A stretch of 64,000 nucleotides of DNA from Nocardioides abyssi (GCF_030412915.1 NZ_JAUHJR010000008.1:62001-126000), one strand, 5' to 3'. Positions 7,469-15,880 are shown, numbered from the stretch's first letter. Made by a program: numbers and translations. The notes: generated by a model not told the origin, from the sequence alone.

Positions 7469-8135
7469 CGGGCGTGGGCGCGGCGTGGCCGCCGCCCTCC
7501 GAGGTCTCCGTGCCCAGCGTGTCGGCAGCCGAGACGACGAGCCCGCCGAGCAGGAACGCGGCGATAGCGGCGACGACTGTCGAGGTCGCGACGTCCGGGA
7601 TGAACCGCCGGTAGCCGGTCGGCTCGGCCGGGGCGCCGTGGAAGGCGTGGGTCAGGGCGTGACCCTTGCCGCGCGCCAGCAGGTGGCGGTTGACCGGGTA
7701 GGCCGCGACGAACGCGACCGCCAGCGCGATCGGCATGCCGATCCAGAAGGTGACGTCGACCAGGCCGGCGCCCATCGCGCCCGGGATGAGCGCCATGACG
7801 GCGTTGTCGACGACCTCCATCGTCGCGATCGACAGCGTGTCGGCGGCGAGCACGACGCCCAGCGCGGCGCCGACGGCGAGGCCGGACCGGACGAGCGGGA
7901 GCGTGGACAGCGAGTAGCCGAACAGGAACGCCAGGCCGACGGACAGCGCGATCGTCCACCCGTTGGCGAGGCCGAGGGCGGTGCCAATCATCAGGCCGGC
8001 GATCTCGCCGATCGCGCAGCCGCTCAGGCAGTGCAGCGTGGCGCTGACCGCCATCGACCGGCTCGCCAGGTCGTGTTCGTGGTGCTCGTGGGGGCGGTGC
8101 TGATGGGCGTGGTGCTCGTGGGTGGCGTGGTCCAT
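7452..8135 (-). CDS. His-rich DUF4396-type membrane protein
   Basis: The 227-aa product opens with a histidine cluster (MDHATHEHHAHQHRPHEHHEH), followed by a CLSGCAIGEIAG segment with two Cys and about six transmembrane helices, including ATMEVVDNAVMALIPGAMGAGLVDVTFWIGM in the middle. This layout fits the DUF4396 family, often found near metal-handling genes. The CsoR-like dyad 15 bases upstream of the start suggests induction by copper or another soft metal. A role in metal transport or buffering is inferred, not established. Confidence 0.8.
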   Translation of the reverse strand: MDHATHEHHAHQHRPHEHHEHDLASRSMAVSATLHCLSGCAIGEIAGLMIGTALGLANGWTIALSVGLAFLFGYSLSTLPLVRSGLAVGAALGVVLAADTLSIATMEVVDNAVMALIPGAMGAGLVDVTFWIGMPIALAVAFVAAYPVNRHLLARGKGHALTHAFHGAPAEPTGYRRFIPDVATSTVVAAIAAFLLGGLVVSAADTLGTETSEGGGHAAPTPVSARA

Positions 8136-8150
8136 GCCGGGCGTAACACA

Positions 8151-8165
8151 TACCCCCCAGGGGTA
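8151..8165 (-). promoter_or_regulatory. CsoR-type metal-responsive operator
   Basis: TACCCC-CCA-GGGGTA is a perfect dyad of the type bound by CsoR/RcnR-family copper sensors (consensus close to ATACCCCCnAGGGGTAT). It lies just upstream of the His-rich DUF4396 gene and within 12 bases of the end of the ltp2-like gene, so it can serve only the leftward gene. No csoR gene is in the window. Confidence 0.75.
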
Positions 8166-8176
8166 CATTCCCGACC

Positions 8177-9343
8177 TCAGGCCGAGAGCACCAACCCGCT
8201 GGTCGGCACGCCGGTGCCGGCGGTGACGAGCACGTGCTCGGCGCCGTCGACCTGGTTGACCGAGCTGCCGCGCAGCTGGCGGACGCCCTCGGCGATGCCG
8301 TTCATCCCGTGGATGTAGGCCTCGCCGAGCTGGCCGCCGTGGGTGTTGATCGGCAGCCGTCCGCCGATCTCGATCGCACCGTCCGCGACGAACCCGGGCG
8401 CCTCGCCGCGGCCGCAGAAGCCGAGCTCCTCGAGCTGCATCAGCACGTACGGCGTGAAGTGGTCGTAGAGCACCGCGACGGGCACGTCGTCGGGCCGCAG
8501 GCCGGACTGGCGCCACAGCTCCCGGCCGACGACGCCCATCTCGGGGATGCCGATGTCGTCGCGGTAGTAGGAGGTCATCACGAACTGGTCCCGGCCGCTG
8601 CCCTGGGCCGCCGCGGCGACGTACGCCGGCTTCTGCGGCAGGTCCTTCGCCCGCTCGGCGGAGACGACAACGAGCGCGACGGCGCCGTCGGACTCCTGGC
8701 AGCAGTCGAGCAGGTGCAGCGGGTCCGCGATCATCCGCGAGGCCTGGTGGTCCTCGAGGGTGATCGGCCGCTCGAAGAAGAAGGCGTTCGGGTTGGTGGC
8801 GGCGTGCCGGCGGTCGGCGACGGCGACGCGGCCGAAGTCCTCGGAGGTGGCGCCGTACTCGTGCATGTAGCGCCGCGCCTGCATGGCGACGGTCGCGGCG
8901 GGCGTGCCGAGCCCCATCGGGTAGGTCCAGGCGTTGTCGAGGCCGTTGGTGTTGACCTGGGTCGCCGCGGCGACCGAGACCTGGCCGAAGCGGCTGCCGG
9001 AGCGCTCGTTGAAGCCGCGGTAGCAGACCACGACGTCGGCGACGCCGGTCGCGACGGCCATCGCGGCCTGCTGGACGGTCGCGCAGGCCGCGCCGCCGCC
9101 GTAGTTGATGCGGGAGAAGAACCGCAGCTCCGGCACGCCGAGCTCGCGGGCGACGGCGATCTCGGAGGAGGTGTCCATCGTGAACGTCGTCAGGCCGTCG
9201 ACGTCGGCCGGCGTCAGCCCGCAGTCGGCCAGCGCGGCCAGGACGGCCTCGACGGAGAGCTGGAGCTCGGAGCGGCCGGACTCCTTGGAGAACTCGGTGG
9301 CGCCGATGCCGACGACCGCGGCCGCGCGGGAGAGGCCGGTCAT
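8177..9343 (-). CDS. ltp2: Ltp2-like thiolase-fold aldol-lyase (steroid side chain)
   Basis: This 388-aa protein is a lipid-transfer/SCP-x-type thiolase homologue (AAVVGIGATEFSKESGRSEL; GGAACATVQQAAMAVATGVADVV; the C-terminal INTHGGQLGEAYIHGMNG). In Mycobacterium tuberculosis Ltp2 works with the DUF35 part of ChsH2 to cleave the C17 side-chain CoA thioester, releasing propionyl-CoA and androstenedione. Here it is the last gene of an operon in the same order as the mycobacterial igr locus (dehydrogenases, ChsH2, DUF35, ChsH1, Ltp2). Its ATG overlaps the ChsH1 stop. Confidence 0.9.
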   Translation of the reverse strand: MTGLSRAAAVVGIGATEFSKESGRSELQLSVEAVLAALADCGLTPADVDGLTTFTMDTSSEIAVARELGVPELRFFSRINYGGGAACATVQQAAMAVATGVADVVVCYRGFNERSGSRFGQVSVAAATQVNTNGLDNAWTYPMGLGTPAATVAMQARRYMHEYGATSEDFGRVAVADRRHAATNPNAFFFERPITLEDHQASRMIADPLHLLDCCQESDGAVALVVVSAERAKDLPQKPAYVAAAAQGSGRDQFVMTSYYRDDIGIPEMGVVGRELWRQSGLRPDDVPVAVLYDHFTPYVLMQLEELGFCGRGEAPGFVADGAIEIGGRLPINTHGGQLGEAYIHGMNGIAEGVRQLRGSSVNQVDGAEHVLVTAGTGVPTSGLVLSA

Positions 9344-9783
9344 CGCACGGCCACCTTCACGGTGCCGGTGACGTGGTCCCCGAGCGGGACCGCTCCGGTG
9401 ACCTGCAGGGTGGCGACGCCGTCCTCGACCGAGGCGACCGAGCCGGTGAAGGTGAGCGTGTCGTAGGGGTACGCCGGCGCGCCGAGGCGGATCGCGATGC
9501 CGCGGACGTCGGTGTCCCAGTCGCCGGTGCGCTCGTGCAGCCACTCGGTGACGTACCGCTCGACGAGCGCGGTCGAGGTCAGGATGTTGACGAAGATGTC
9601 CTTCGACCCGGCCGCCTGGGCGATGTCGCGGTCGTGGTGGACGTCCTGGAAGTCGCGGGTGGAGATCGCCGTGCTCACCACCAGGGTGGGCGTGATCGGC
9701 AGCACCCAGGCCGGGATGGTGTCCCCGGCGGCCAGGGGCGCGCCGGTGGTGCTCGGGTTGGTGCTCGTGGTGGGCGTGGTCAT
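9340..9783 (-). CDS. chsH1: ChsH1-like MaoC hot-dog hydratase subunit
   Basis: The 147-aa single hot-dog protein has the segment RDFQDVHHD (residues 43-51), the Asp/His active-site strand of MaoC-type enoyl-CoA hydratases and of ChsH1 in particular. With a ChsH2 partner it hydrates the three-carbon-side-chain enoyl-CoA made by ChsE1-ChsE2. One base separates it from the DUF35 gene upstream and four bases of overlap join it to ltp2, so the subunits are translated together. N-terminal residues 1-20 are Thr/Pro-rich and probably disordered. Confidence 0.88.
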   Translation of the reverse strand: MTTPTTSTNPSTTGAPLAAGDTIPAWVLPITPTLVVSTAISTRDFQDVHHDRDIAQAAGSKDIFVNILTSTALVERYVTEWLHERTGDWDTDVRGIAIRLGAPAYPYDTLTFTGSVASVEDGVATLQVTGAVPLGDHVTGTVKVAVR

Positions 9784-9784
9784 G

Positions 9785-10231
9785 TCAGGCCTTCCGCCAG
9801 GTCGGGAGGGTCAGGTCGTCGTCGATGCGGCGGAAGTCGACCTGCAGGCGCATGCCGATCTCGATCTCCTCGGCGCCCCCACCATCGGGCACGGCGTCGG
9901 CGACCTCGCCGACCATCCGGACCCCCTCGTCGAGGTCGATGAGCGCGATGACGATCGGCAGCTCCTTGCCGGGCACGGGCGGGTGCCGGTGCACGACGTA
10001 GCTGAACACCGTGCCGGTGCCGGCCGCGACGACGTGGCCCTGGTCGAAGGAGTGGCACCGCGGGCACGACGGGCCGGGCGGGAAGCGGAGCGCATCGCAG
10101 TCGTGGCACCGCTGGATGCGCAGTTCGCCGACGGCGGTGCCCTCCCAGAAGAACGCGGTGTCGCGACCGACCATCGGCCGGATGATGCCCGGGGTGGCGG
10201 CTGGGACGGCAGCGGGGTTGGGTGCGCTCAC
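9785..10231 (-). CDS. DUF35 zinc-ribbon/OB-fold protein, ChsH2 C-terminal-half equivalent
   Basis: The 148-aa protein has a rubredoxin-like zinc ribbon with Cys42-x2-Cys45 and Cys56-x2-Cys59 (CHDCDALRFPPGPSCPRC), followed by an OB fold (GTVFSYVVHRHPP...IVIALIDLDEGVRMVGEV). DUF35 domains activate thiolase-like partners. In M. tuberculosis this domain is the C-terminal half of ChsH2 and binds Ltp2; here it is a separate gene. Its ATG overlaps the stop of the MaoC gene upstream, so the split products would be made together. Confidence 0.9.
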   Translation of the reverse strand: MSAPNPAAVPAATPGIIRPMVGRDTAFFWEGTAVGELRIQRCHDCDALRFPPGPSCPRCHSFDQGHVVAAGTGTVFSYVVHRHPPVPGKELPIVIALIDLDEGVRMVGEVADAVPDGGGAEEIEIGMRLQVDFRRIDDDLTLPTWRKA

Positions 10232-10746
10232 GAGGCCGCCCCCTTCGGGACGAACTTCAGCACGCGGAAGAGCATGGTCGCGACGACCTCGGCGTCGCCG
10301 TCCGCCCCGTCGACGTACCAGGTGTTGCGCGAGGTGACGAAGTAGCCCTCGCCCATGCCGGTCCTCTTCGGGCCGACGACGGACTCCAGTGCGGTGGTGA
10401 CCCGCACCTGCTCGCCGACGGTGAGCGTGCGGCGGTACTCCTGCTCGCAGTTGGTCCCGAGGACGGCCGTGAACCCCTCGTCGGTGAGCACCTTCATCAT
10501 CCCGTGCAGCGGGTCGTCGGCCGGCGGCTTCCCACCGAGGCCGTACATCGTCCAGACCTGCGCCATCGACGGCGGCGCCTCGCCGGCCTTCCAGCGCGGG
10601 TTGGTGTTGCCCATCGCCTCGAGCCAGTTGTTGATCGTCGGCTGGTTGACCGGGTCGCGGGCCTCGCGCTCGGCGGCCTCGCCCAGCGCCTGGATCCGCT
10701 CGGCCTCGGCCATGATCCGCTCGTGGGCGGCGCTCGGCTGGTTCAT
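10228..10746 (-). CDS. chsH2: ChsH2-like MaoC domain protein (N-terminal half only)
   Basis: This 172-aa hot-dog protein resembles the MaoC-like half of ChsH2 (QPTINNWLEAMGNTNPRW near the start; GTNCEQEYRRTLTVGEQV; ESVVGPKRTGMGEGYFVTSRNTW). In the mycobacterial enzyme this half pairs with ChsH1 as the ChsH1-ChsH2 hydratase of cholesterol side-chain degradation, and is fused to DUF35. Here a stop separates the two domains at the expected boundary. The ATG overlaps the stop of the fused dehydrogenase (ATGA). Confidence 0.88.
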   Translation of the reverse strand: MNQPSAAHERIMAEAERIQALGEAAEREARDPVNQPTINNWLEAMGNTNPRWKAGEAPPSMAQVWTMYGLGGKPPADDPLHGMMKVLTDEGFTAVLGTNCEQEYRRTLTVGEQVRVTTALESVVGPKRTGMGEGYFVTSRNTWYVDGADGDAEVVATMLFRVLKFVPKGAAS

Positions 10747-12968
10747 CGCGGCACCCGCGGCAGCCCGAGGCCGAACATCGCGATCAGCTCGCGCTGCACC
10801 TCCTGCACGCCCCCACCGAAGGTCAGGACCAGGTTCCGCTTGGCCTGCGCGTCGAGGTAGTCCACGAGGTGCCGGGTCTCGGCCTCCCCCGGGTCGCCGT
10901 GGCGGTGCACGATGCGGGTGAGGTCGTCGAGCAGGTGCTGGACCTGGTCGGCGGCGAAGACCTTCGACGAGGAGGCGTCGCCGACCGAGATCTCGCCGGT
11001 GGCCGCGGCGCGCGCGACCTCCCAGTTGAGCAGCTCGTTGACACGGAAGACCGCGGTCGTGCGGCCCATCACCTCGACCACGTCGGGCTGCTCGGCCACG
11101 CCGGCCTTGGTCGCCCAGTCCAGCACCCGGTCGCGGAGGCCCTCGATGCGGCCGGCCGGGCCGAGCATGACCCGCTCGTGGTTGAGCTGGGTGGTGATCA
11201 GCTTCCAGCCCTGGTTCTCCTCGCCGACCAGCATGTCGACCGGCACGCGGACGTCGTTGAAGTACGTCGCGTTGACGTGGTGGCTGCCGTCGGCGGTGAT
11301 GATCGGCGTGAAGGAGTAGCCCGGGTCGGTCGTGTCGACGATGAGGATCGAGATGCCCTTGTGCTTGGGCGCATCGGGGTCGGTGCGCACCGCGAGCCAC
11401 AGGTAGTCGGCCTGGTGGCCGCCGGTGGTCCACAGCTTCTGGCCGTTGACGACGTAGTGGTCGCCGTCGCGGCGGGCCGTGGTGCGCAGCGAGGCCAGGT
11501 CGGTGCCGGCGTCGGGCTCGGAGTAGCCGATCGCGAAGTGCACGTCGCCCTCGAGGATCCGCTTGAGGAACATGTCCTTCTGCTTCTGCGTGCCGTAGCG
11601 GATCAGCGTCGGCCCGACGGTCTGCAGCGTGACGGCCGGCAGGTGGACGTCGGCGCGCTGCGCCTCGTTGGCGAAGACGGTCTGCTCGATCTCGCCGAGC
11701 CCGTGGCCGCCGTACTCCTTCGGCCAGCCGATGCCCATCCAGCCGTCGGCGCCCATCTGGCGCACGACCCGCTGGTAGGTCGGGCCGTGCCGGTCCTTGC
11801 CTATGTCCAGGTGCGCGTCGTGGTCGGCGAGCCCGGTGAAGTAGGTGCGCAGCTCGGCCTTGAGCGCGCGCTGGTCGGCGCTGAGCTCGAGGTTCTTGGT
11901 CGTCGGGTCCTCGACCTGGACGTGCTCGGGGCGGGTGTCGAGCGCGTGCACGACGTCCATCACCCACGAGTAGTAGTGGTGCATCGGGTAGGTCTCGTCG
12001 ACGCCCATGCCACCGTGCAGGTGGTGGCAGGTGCGCATGGCGCGGGGCGCCTCGGCACAGATCCAGTACGCCGCGACAGCGAGGTCGTCGGTCACGTCCA
12101 GGCCGTGCTCGACGCGCCAGGCGGCGTTGGCCGCGGCCAGGTCGGCCAGGCGGGAGGTGATGTAGACGTCGGCGACCTGCATCGCGACCGCCTGGAACTG
12201 CGCGAGGGAGCGGCCGAACTGCGTGCGGTCCTTGACGTACGCCGCGGTCAGGTCGCGCGCGCCGGCGACGACGCCCGCGGCGGTGAGCACCAGGCCGGCG
12301 ACGGCGTGCTCGAGCAGCGACCGCGCGGCGTCGGCGCCCCCGACGAGGTCCGCGGGGGCGCCGTCGAGGACGACCGTGTGCTCGGGAAGACGGGCGGAGG
12401 AGGGCGACGCGTGCAGCTCGACGCCGGGTCCCTGGGGGTCCACGAGCACCAGCACCGGCTCGCCGTCGGACCCGGTGGCCGTGACGAGCAGGCGGGCCGC
12501 GTCCTCGGCGTACGTCACGCCGAGCTTGCGGCCGGAGACCGCGCTGCCGTCGTATCGCGTGGTCGGGGTGGCCGCCGCCGGGCCGCTGAGGCCGGAGCCG
12601 ACCTCGCGGAGCGCCGGGGTCAGCAGCAGCTCGCCGGAGGCGACGCCGGGCAGGAGGGCCGCGCGCTGCTCGTCGGTGCCGTGGGCGGCCAGGACGAGCG
12701 CGCCGCAGCACAGCGTCTCCCAGACCGGGAGGTGGCGCGCGCGGGTGCCGGTCTCGCGCAGGAGGACGGCGACCTCGGCCAGGCCGAGCCCCTCTCCCCC
12801 GTGCTCGGTCGGCACGGGCAGGGCGGTGAGGCCGTTGGCGGCCAGGGCCGCCCAGTCCTCGCGCCAGCCGTCGCCGCCGCGCTCCAGCGCCTCGGTGATG
12901 ACCGACCGGACCGCGTCGAGCGACTCCGCGCGCTCCGCGTCCACCTCGGTGTAGCCGTCCGTGCCCAC
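10743..12968 (-). CDS. chsE1-chsE2: Fused acyl-CoA dehydrogenase, ChsE1-ChsE2 (FadE28-FadE29) equivalent
   Basis: The 741-aa protein has two acyl-CoA dehydrogenase units. Residues ~1-360 resemble FadE28 (ChsE1) and end in CHHLHGGMGVDETYPMHHYY. Residues ~365-741 resemble FadE29 (ChsE2), with ELRTYFTGL, DGWMGIGWPKEYGGHG, PAVTLQTVGPTL, HFAIGYSEPDAGTDLASLR and TFGGGVQEVQRE. In mycobacteria these are separate subunits of an alpha2beta2 enzyme that desaturates the three-carbon steroid side-chain CoA. The GTG at 12968 follows a GAGGAGAC ribosome-binding site. A KstR box lies 39 bases upstream. A genuine fusion is likely because one frame runs through both halves with no internal stop. Confidence 0.9.
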   Translation of the reverse strand: MGTDGYTEVDAERAESLDAVRSVITEALERGGDGWREDWAALAANGLTALPVPTEHGGEGLGLAEVAVLLRETGTRARHLPVWETLCCGALVLAAHGTDEQRAALLPGVASGELLLTPALREVGSGLSGPAAATPTTRYDGSAVSGRKLGVTYAEDAARLLVTATGSDGEPVLVLVDPQGPGVELHASPSSARLPEHTVVLDGAPADLVGGADAARSLLEHAVAGLVLTAAGVVAGARDLTAAYVKDRTQFGRSLAQFQAVAMQVADVYITSRLADLAAANAAWRVEHGLDVTDDLAVAAYWICAEAPRAMRTCHHLHGGMGVDETYPMHHYYSWVMDVVHALDTRPEHVQVEDPTTKNLELSADQRALKAELRTYFTGLADHDAHLDIGKDRHGPTYQRVVRQMGADGWMGIGWPKEYGGHGLGEIEQTVFANEAQRADVHLPAVTLQTVGPTLIRYGTQKQKDMFLKRILEGDVHFAIGYSEPDAGTDLASLRTTARRDGDHYVVNGQKLWTTGGHQADYLWLAVRTDPDAPKHKGISILIVDTTDPGYSFTPIITADGSHHVNATYFNDVRVPVDMLVGEENQGWKLITTQLNHERVMLGPAGRIEGLRDRVLDWATKAGVAEQPDVVEVMGRTTAVFRVNELLNWEVARAAATGEISVGDASSSKVFAADQVQHLLDDLTRIVHRHGDPGEAETRHLVDYLDAQAKRNLVLTFGGGVQEVQRELIAMFGLGLPRVPR

Positions 12969-13006
12969 GCGTGTCTCCTCACGACTCGGGGATTCCCACC
13001 CGAAAC

Positions 13007-13020
13007 TGTAACGTGTTCTA
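13007..13020. promoter_or_regulatory. KstR operator
   Basis: TGTAACGTGTTCTA fits the KstR consensus TnnAACnnGTTnnA at every fixed position. It lies between the leftward steroid operon (start 12968) and the rightward alpha/beta hydrolase gene (start 13056), so it may control both. Confidence 0.85.
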
Positions 13021-13055
13021 GCACAGGTCGACGGTGTCGTCAGGAGGTGATCGCG

Positions 13056-13946
13056 GTGGCCCTGCCCTCCCCGCGCAGCGCCCTGCGGCGCGTCTACATG
13101 CCGTGGGCGCGGATCCCCGACGGCCGGCTGGTCGAGCTGCCGGGCCGCGGCACGACGTACGTCACCGACACCCCGGGGCCCTCGCCCGACGCGACGCCGC
13201 TGGTGCTGCTGCACGCGCTGGGGTGCACCGGGCTGCTGACGTGGTACCCCGCGGTCGAGGCGCTCGCGCGACGCTTCCGCGTCATCACCCTCGACCAGCG
13301 GTGGCACGGCCAGGGCATCCGCAGCGAGGACTTCTCGCTGCGCGACTGCGCCGACGACGTGGTCGCGCTCTGCGACGTGCTGGGGCTCGACGAGGTGCTG
13401 GTCGGCGGCTACTCGATGGGCGGCGTGGTCGCCCAGCGCACCTGGCGCCAGCACCCCGACCGGGTCGGCGGGCTGGTGCTCGCCGCGACGAGCGACCGGT
13501 TCCGCAACAACCCGGTGGAGCAGGGCTTCTTCGCCGGGATGGGCGCCACCATGCTCGCCACCCGCGGCATCTCCCGCTCGCGCACCGCCGTCCGGGCCGC
13601 CCGCGGCGCCACCGGCCTGCGGCCCACCGACGTCCACGACTGGGCGCTGCGCGAGCTGCGCAGCACCAGCCCCTGGGCCGTCGGGCAGGCTCTCAGCGCG
13701 CTCGGCAACCACCACTCCCAGCCGTGGCTGGGCCGCATCGACGTGCCGACCGCGGTGGTCGTGACGCTCGGCGACCGGGTCATCCCCGCCTCCCGGCAGC
13801 TGGCCCTGGCCCGCCGCATCTCCGGCGCGACGGTCCACGAGATCCCCACCGGCCACGCCGGCTGCGTCCTCCAGGCCGAGGTCTTCGTCCCCCGCTTCGT
13901 CGAGGCTGCCGCCACCGTCGACGCCCGCCGCCGCGCCGATCGTTGA
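13056..13946 (+). CDS. Alpha/beta hydrolase
   Basis: The GTG at 13056 follows an AGGAGG site (13042-13047) at good spacing and gives 296 aa. Landmarks are the oxyanion region LVLLHALGCTG, DQRWHGQGIRS, the nucleophile elbow GGYSMGGV and a late catalytic His in IPTGHAG. The substrate is unknown. Its position behind a KstR box and divergent from the igr-like operon suggests an ester or thioester from sterol or lipid catabolism. Confidence 0.85.
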   Translation: MALPSPRSALRRVYMPWARIPDGRLVELPGRGTTYVTDTPGPSPDATPLVLLHALGCTGLLTWYPAVEALARRFRVITLDQRWHGQGIRSEDFSLRDCADDVVALCDVLGLDEVLVGGYSMGGVVAQRTWRQHPDRVGGLVLAATSDRFRNNPVEQGFFAGMGATMLATRGISRSRTAVRAARGATGLRPTDVHDWALRELRSTSPWAVGQALSALGNHHSQPWLGRIDVPTAVVVTLGDRVIPASRQLALARRISGATVHEIPTGHAGCVLQAEVFVPRFVEAAATVDARRRADR

Positions 13947-13995
13947 GCAGCTCGGCCGGTCGTGGAGGTTGCGCAGCAACCGTCTCGAGACCCGC
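13942..13995. repeat. Copy of the dispersed TTGAG/GTCTCGA repeat
   Basis: The stretch from GTTGAGCAG to GTCTCGAGACCCGCC, with an internal hairpin (GTTGC-GCA-GCAAC), is a shorter relative of the repeats at 58288-58363, 58808-59012 and 63090-63134. It spans the gap between two convergent stops and includes the hydrolase TGA, so it may also act as a terminator. Confidence 0.6.
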
Positions 13996-14475
13996 CTACC
14001 CTCCCGGCGGCTTCTCGGGCGCGCCGGCGCCGCTGTCGTCGTAGGTGAAGAACGAGATGCGTCCGTCCGGCTCCAGGACGGCGTACTCCACGTCGGCGAC
14101 GCGGCGGATGCCCTGCTCCCGGGCCGACATGAGGAAGTCGGCGACGGCGAGCCGTTGCCTGCGCATCGCGTCGTCCAGGAGCGCGCCGTCACGGGCGACC
14201 AGGACGGGTCGGCCGGTGACGAGCGGCCGCACCCGGGGGAAGCGCCACTGGGTCCACGACAGGCCGACGGTCAGCAGGGTGAACGTGCCGACCGCCAGCA
14301 CCGCTGCGGTGATGCTGTAGTCCTGCTGGGTGACGGCCTGCTGCACGAGGTCGCCCATCGTGACGTAGAGCAGCAGCTCGAAGGTGCTGAGCTCCCCGAG
14401 GGTGGCGCGGCCGGCGGCGCGGGTGACGATCCAGAGGAAGACGAAGACGACCACGGCCCTGAGCACGATCTCCAC
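13996..14475 (-). CDS. DUF421 (YetF-like) membrane protein
   Basis: The 159-aa product begins with two or three transmembrane helices (MEIVLRAVVVFVFLWIVTRAAGRATLGELSTFELLLYVTMGDL) followed by the soluble domain with RPVLVARDGALLDDAMRRQRLAVADFLMSARE and DVEYAVLEPDGRISFF, the standard DUF421 architecture. Function is unknown; B. subtilis relatives are spore and membrane proteins. The gene follows the next one by ten bases in a two-gene operon. Confidence 0.88.
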   Translation of the reverse strand: MEIVLRAVVVFVFLWIVTRAAGRATLGELSTFELLLYVTMGDLVQQAVTQQDYSITAAVLAVGTFTLLTVGLSWTQWRFPRVRPLVTGRPVLVARDGALLDDAMRRQRLAVADFLMSAREQGIRRVADVEYAVLEPDGRISFFTYDDSGAGAPEKPPGG

Positions 14476-14485
14476 GGGTGTCCTC

Positions 14486-15010
14486 CTAGGGGAGCAGTCG
14501 GGTGCGGATCGGGACGGACACCACGGGGGCGCCGCGCTCCAGGACGCTGACCTCCCCGGACGCGCCCTGCTGGCTGGCGGGCTGGATGTAGGCGTCGTAC
14601 CGCACGACGAGCTCGTCGGTGTCGGGCGCGGCGAAGGTGAGGTGGAGCGTCTCGCCGTCGCGGGTCGCCTCGGTGGGCTCGGGGTGGAAGCCCTGGGTCT
14701 CGAAGATGTCGAAGTAGGCGCCGGTCACCGCGATCTCGACCTCCGGCCCGAAGCCTCCGTCGTGGCGCACGCGCACCTCCCACGGGGCGTCGAGGCCGGC
14801 GCGCGCGACCTGCGGGTGGAGCACCTCGAGGTGCCAGTCCCCCGTGGTGCCCTCCGACGTGGTGGTGCGGACGCCGAGGACGCCGGCGAGCCCGGCCGCC
14901 ACGACCAGGGCGAGCAGGGCGATGACCGCGCGGCGAGACCAGAGGCCGCCGCGCTGGTGCGGCCCGTCGTCCGTCCCGTTGATGCCCTCGAGCGTCTCGG
15001 GAAGCGCCAC
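14486..15010 (-). CDS. Single-pass exported protein, unknown
   Basis: From the GTG at 15010 the product is 174 aa: a short basic cytoplasmic part, one transmembrane helix (RRAVIALLALVVAAGLAGVLGV) and an extracytoplasmic beta-rich domain (WHLEVLHPQVARAGLDAPWEVRVRHDGGFGPEVEI...). Tandem GTG codons at 15010, 15016 and 15019 all lie behind GAGGAGG; the first with the best spacing was chosen. It is transcribed with the DUF421 gene, so the two may act together at the membrane. Confidence 0.7.
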   Translation of the reverse strand: MALPETLEGINGTDDGPHQRGGLWSRRAVIALLALVVAAGLAGVLGVRTTTSEGTTGDWHLEVLHPQVARAGLDAPWEVRVRHDGGFGPEVEIAVTGAYFDIFETQGFHPEPTEATRDGETLHLTFAAPDTDELVVRYDAYIQPASQQGASGEVSVLERGAPVVSVPIRTRLLP

Positions 15011-15110
15011 CGCCACCACCTCCTCGGGGTACGTCGCTCCGCGGGGCTGCTGTACCGGTCTCCGCAGGTGGGGGCGGCAAACCAGGCGTCCCACCCGCCA
15101 GGATGAGCCC

Positions 15111-15374
15111 ATGACCGCCTACCTGGCCTGGACCGCGGAGCCACCCGAGGACCTGGACGGCCCGTGGACCGAGGCCCGGCCGGTCGCGCCGGGCCTGCTG
15201 CTCATCGACAGCACCGAGCACCTGTCGGCGGTCTACCACGCGCTGAAGTGGGCGCTGCCCGACGACGCCGCGCTGGTCGTCGTACCCCTGCACGAGACGC
15301 CGAAGCTGCGCGGCCTGGCGCCGGGCACGACGACGTGGCTGCGCGAGCGGACGGTGCCCCAGCAGCGAACATGA
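15111..15374 (+). CDS. Small hypothetical protein, 87 aa
   Basis: The protein (MTAYLAWTAEPPEDLDGPWTE...) is soluble, with an alternating hydrophobic pattern (GLLLIDSTEHLSAVYHALKWALPDDAALVVVPLHETPKL) that suggests a small alpha/beta fold. No family is recognised. It is divergent from the DUF421 operon, and the stop is followed by a weak GAGACC/GGTCTC hairpin. Confidence 0.65.
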   Translation: MTAYLAWTAEPPEDLDGPWTEARPVAPGLLLIDSTEHLSAVYHALKWALPDDAALVVVPLHETPKLRGLAPGTTTWLRERTVPQQRT

Positions 15375-15490
15375 GAGACCGCCTCATGAAGGTCTCACCC
15401 GGCCCTCATGGGCGCCGTGGATGGTGGGAACCGTTCGGGCAGGACGTCCGCACATCTCGGAAACTCCCCCACCGAAACGGAGCCACCCCC

Positions 15491-15880
15491 ATGACGCACC
15501 TCCGCACCGCCACCGCCGCCCTCGCCGCGACCTCCCTGCTCGCCGCGCCCCTGGCCTTCGCCGCCCCCGCCCAGGCCGACGGCCCGGAGAAGGAGCGAAG
15601 CTTCCGCCTCGCCGGCGCCGAGGTCGACTTCAAGGTCGAGAAGGACGACGGTCGCTTCGAGGTGGACGTCGACATCGACGACGCGAAGCAGGGCAGCAAG
15701 TGGCGCGTCGTGCTGCGCCACGACGGCAAGGTCTTCCACAACAAGGTCCACCGCGCCGACGGTGAGGGCGACGTCGACATCGACAAGCGCCGCGGCGACA
15801 CCAAGGGCGCCGACACGTTCAAGGTGACGGTCAAGAAGGTCGGCGGCAAGAGCAAGTCCCGCACCATCCGGATGCGCTGA
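15491..15880 (+). CDS. Secreted small protein with signal peptide
   Basis: The 129-aa product has a clear Sec signal (LRTATAALAATSLLAAPLAF) with an AXA-type cleavage near residue 30 (AAPAQADG). The mature part is about 100 residues, very rich in Lys, Asp and Arg, with alternating beta-like strands (AEVDFKVEKDDGRFEVDVDID). No family or catalytic residue is recognised. It is probably an extracellular beta-sandwich protein. Confidence 0.75.
   Translation: MTHLRTATAALAATSLLAAPLAFAAPAQADGPEKERSFRLAGAEVDFKVEKDDGRFEVDVDIDDAKQGSKWRVVLRHDGKVFHNKVHRADGEGDVDIDKRRGDTKGADTFKVTVKKVGGKSKSRTIRMR

Noticed and set aside
10869-13055. Long plus-strand frame running into the alpha/beta hydrolase
   Set aside because: It is antisense to the fused acyl-CoA dehydrogenase. 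The hydrolase has its own AGGAGG site and a GTG at 13056.
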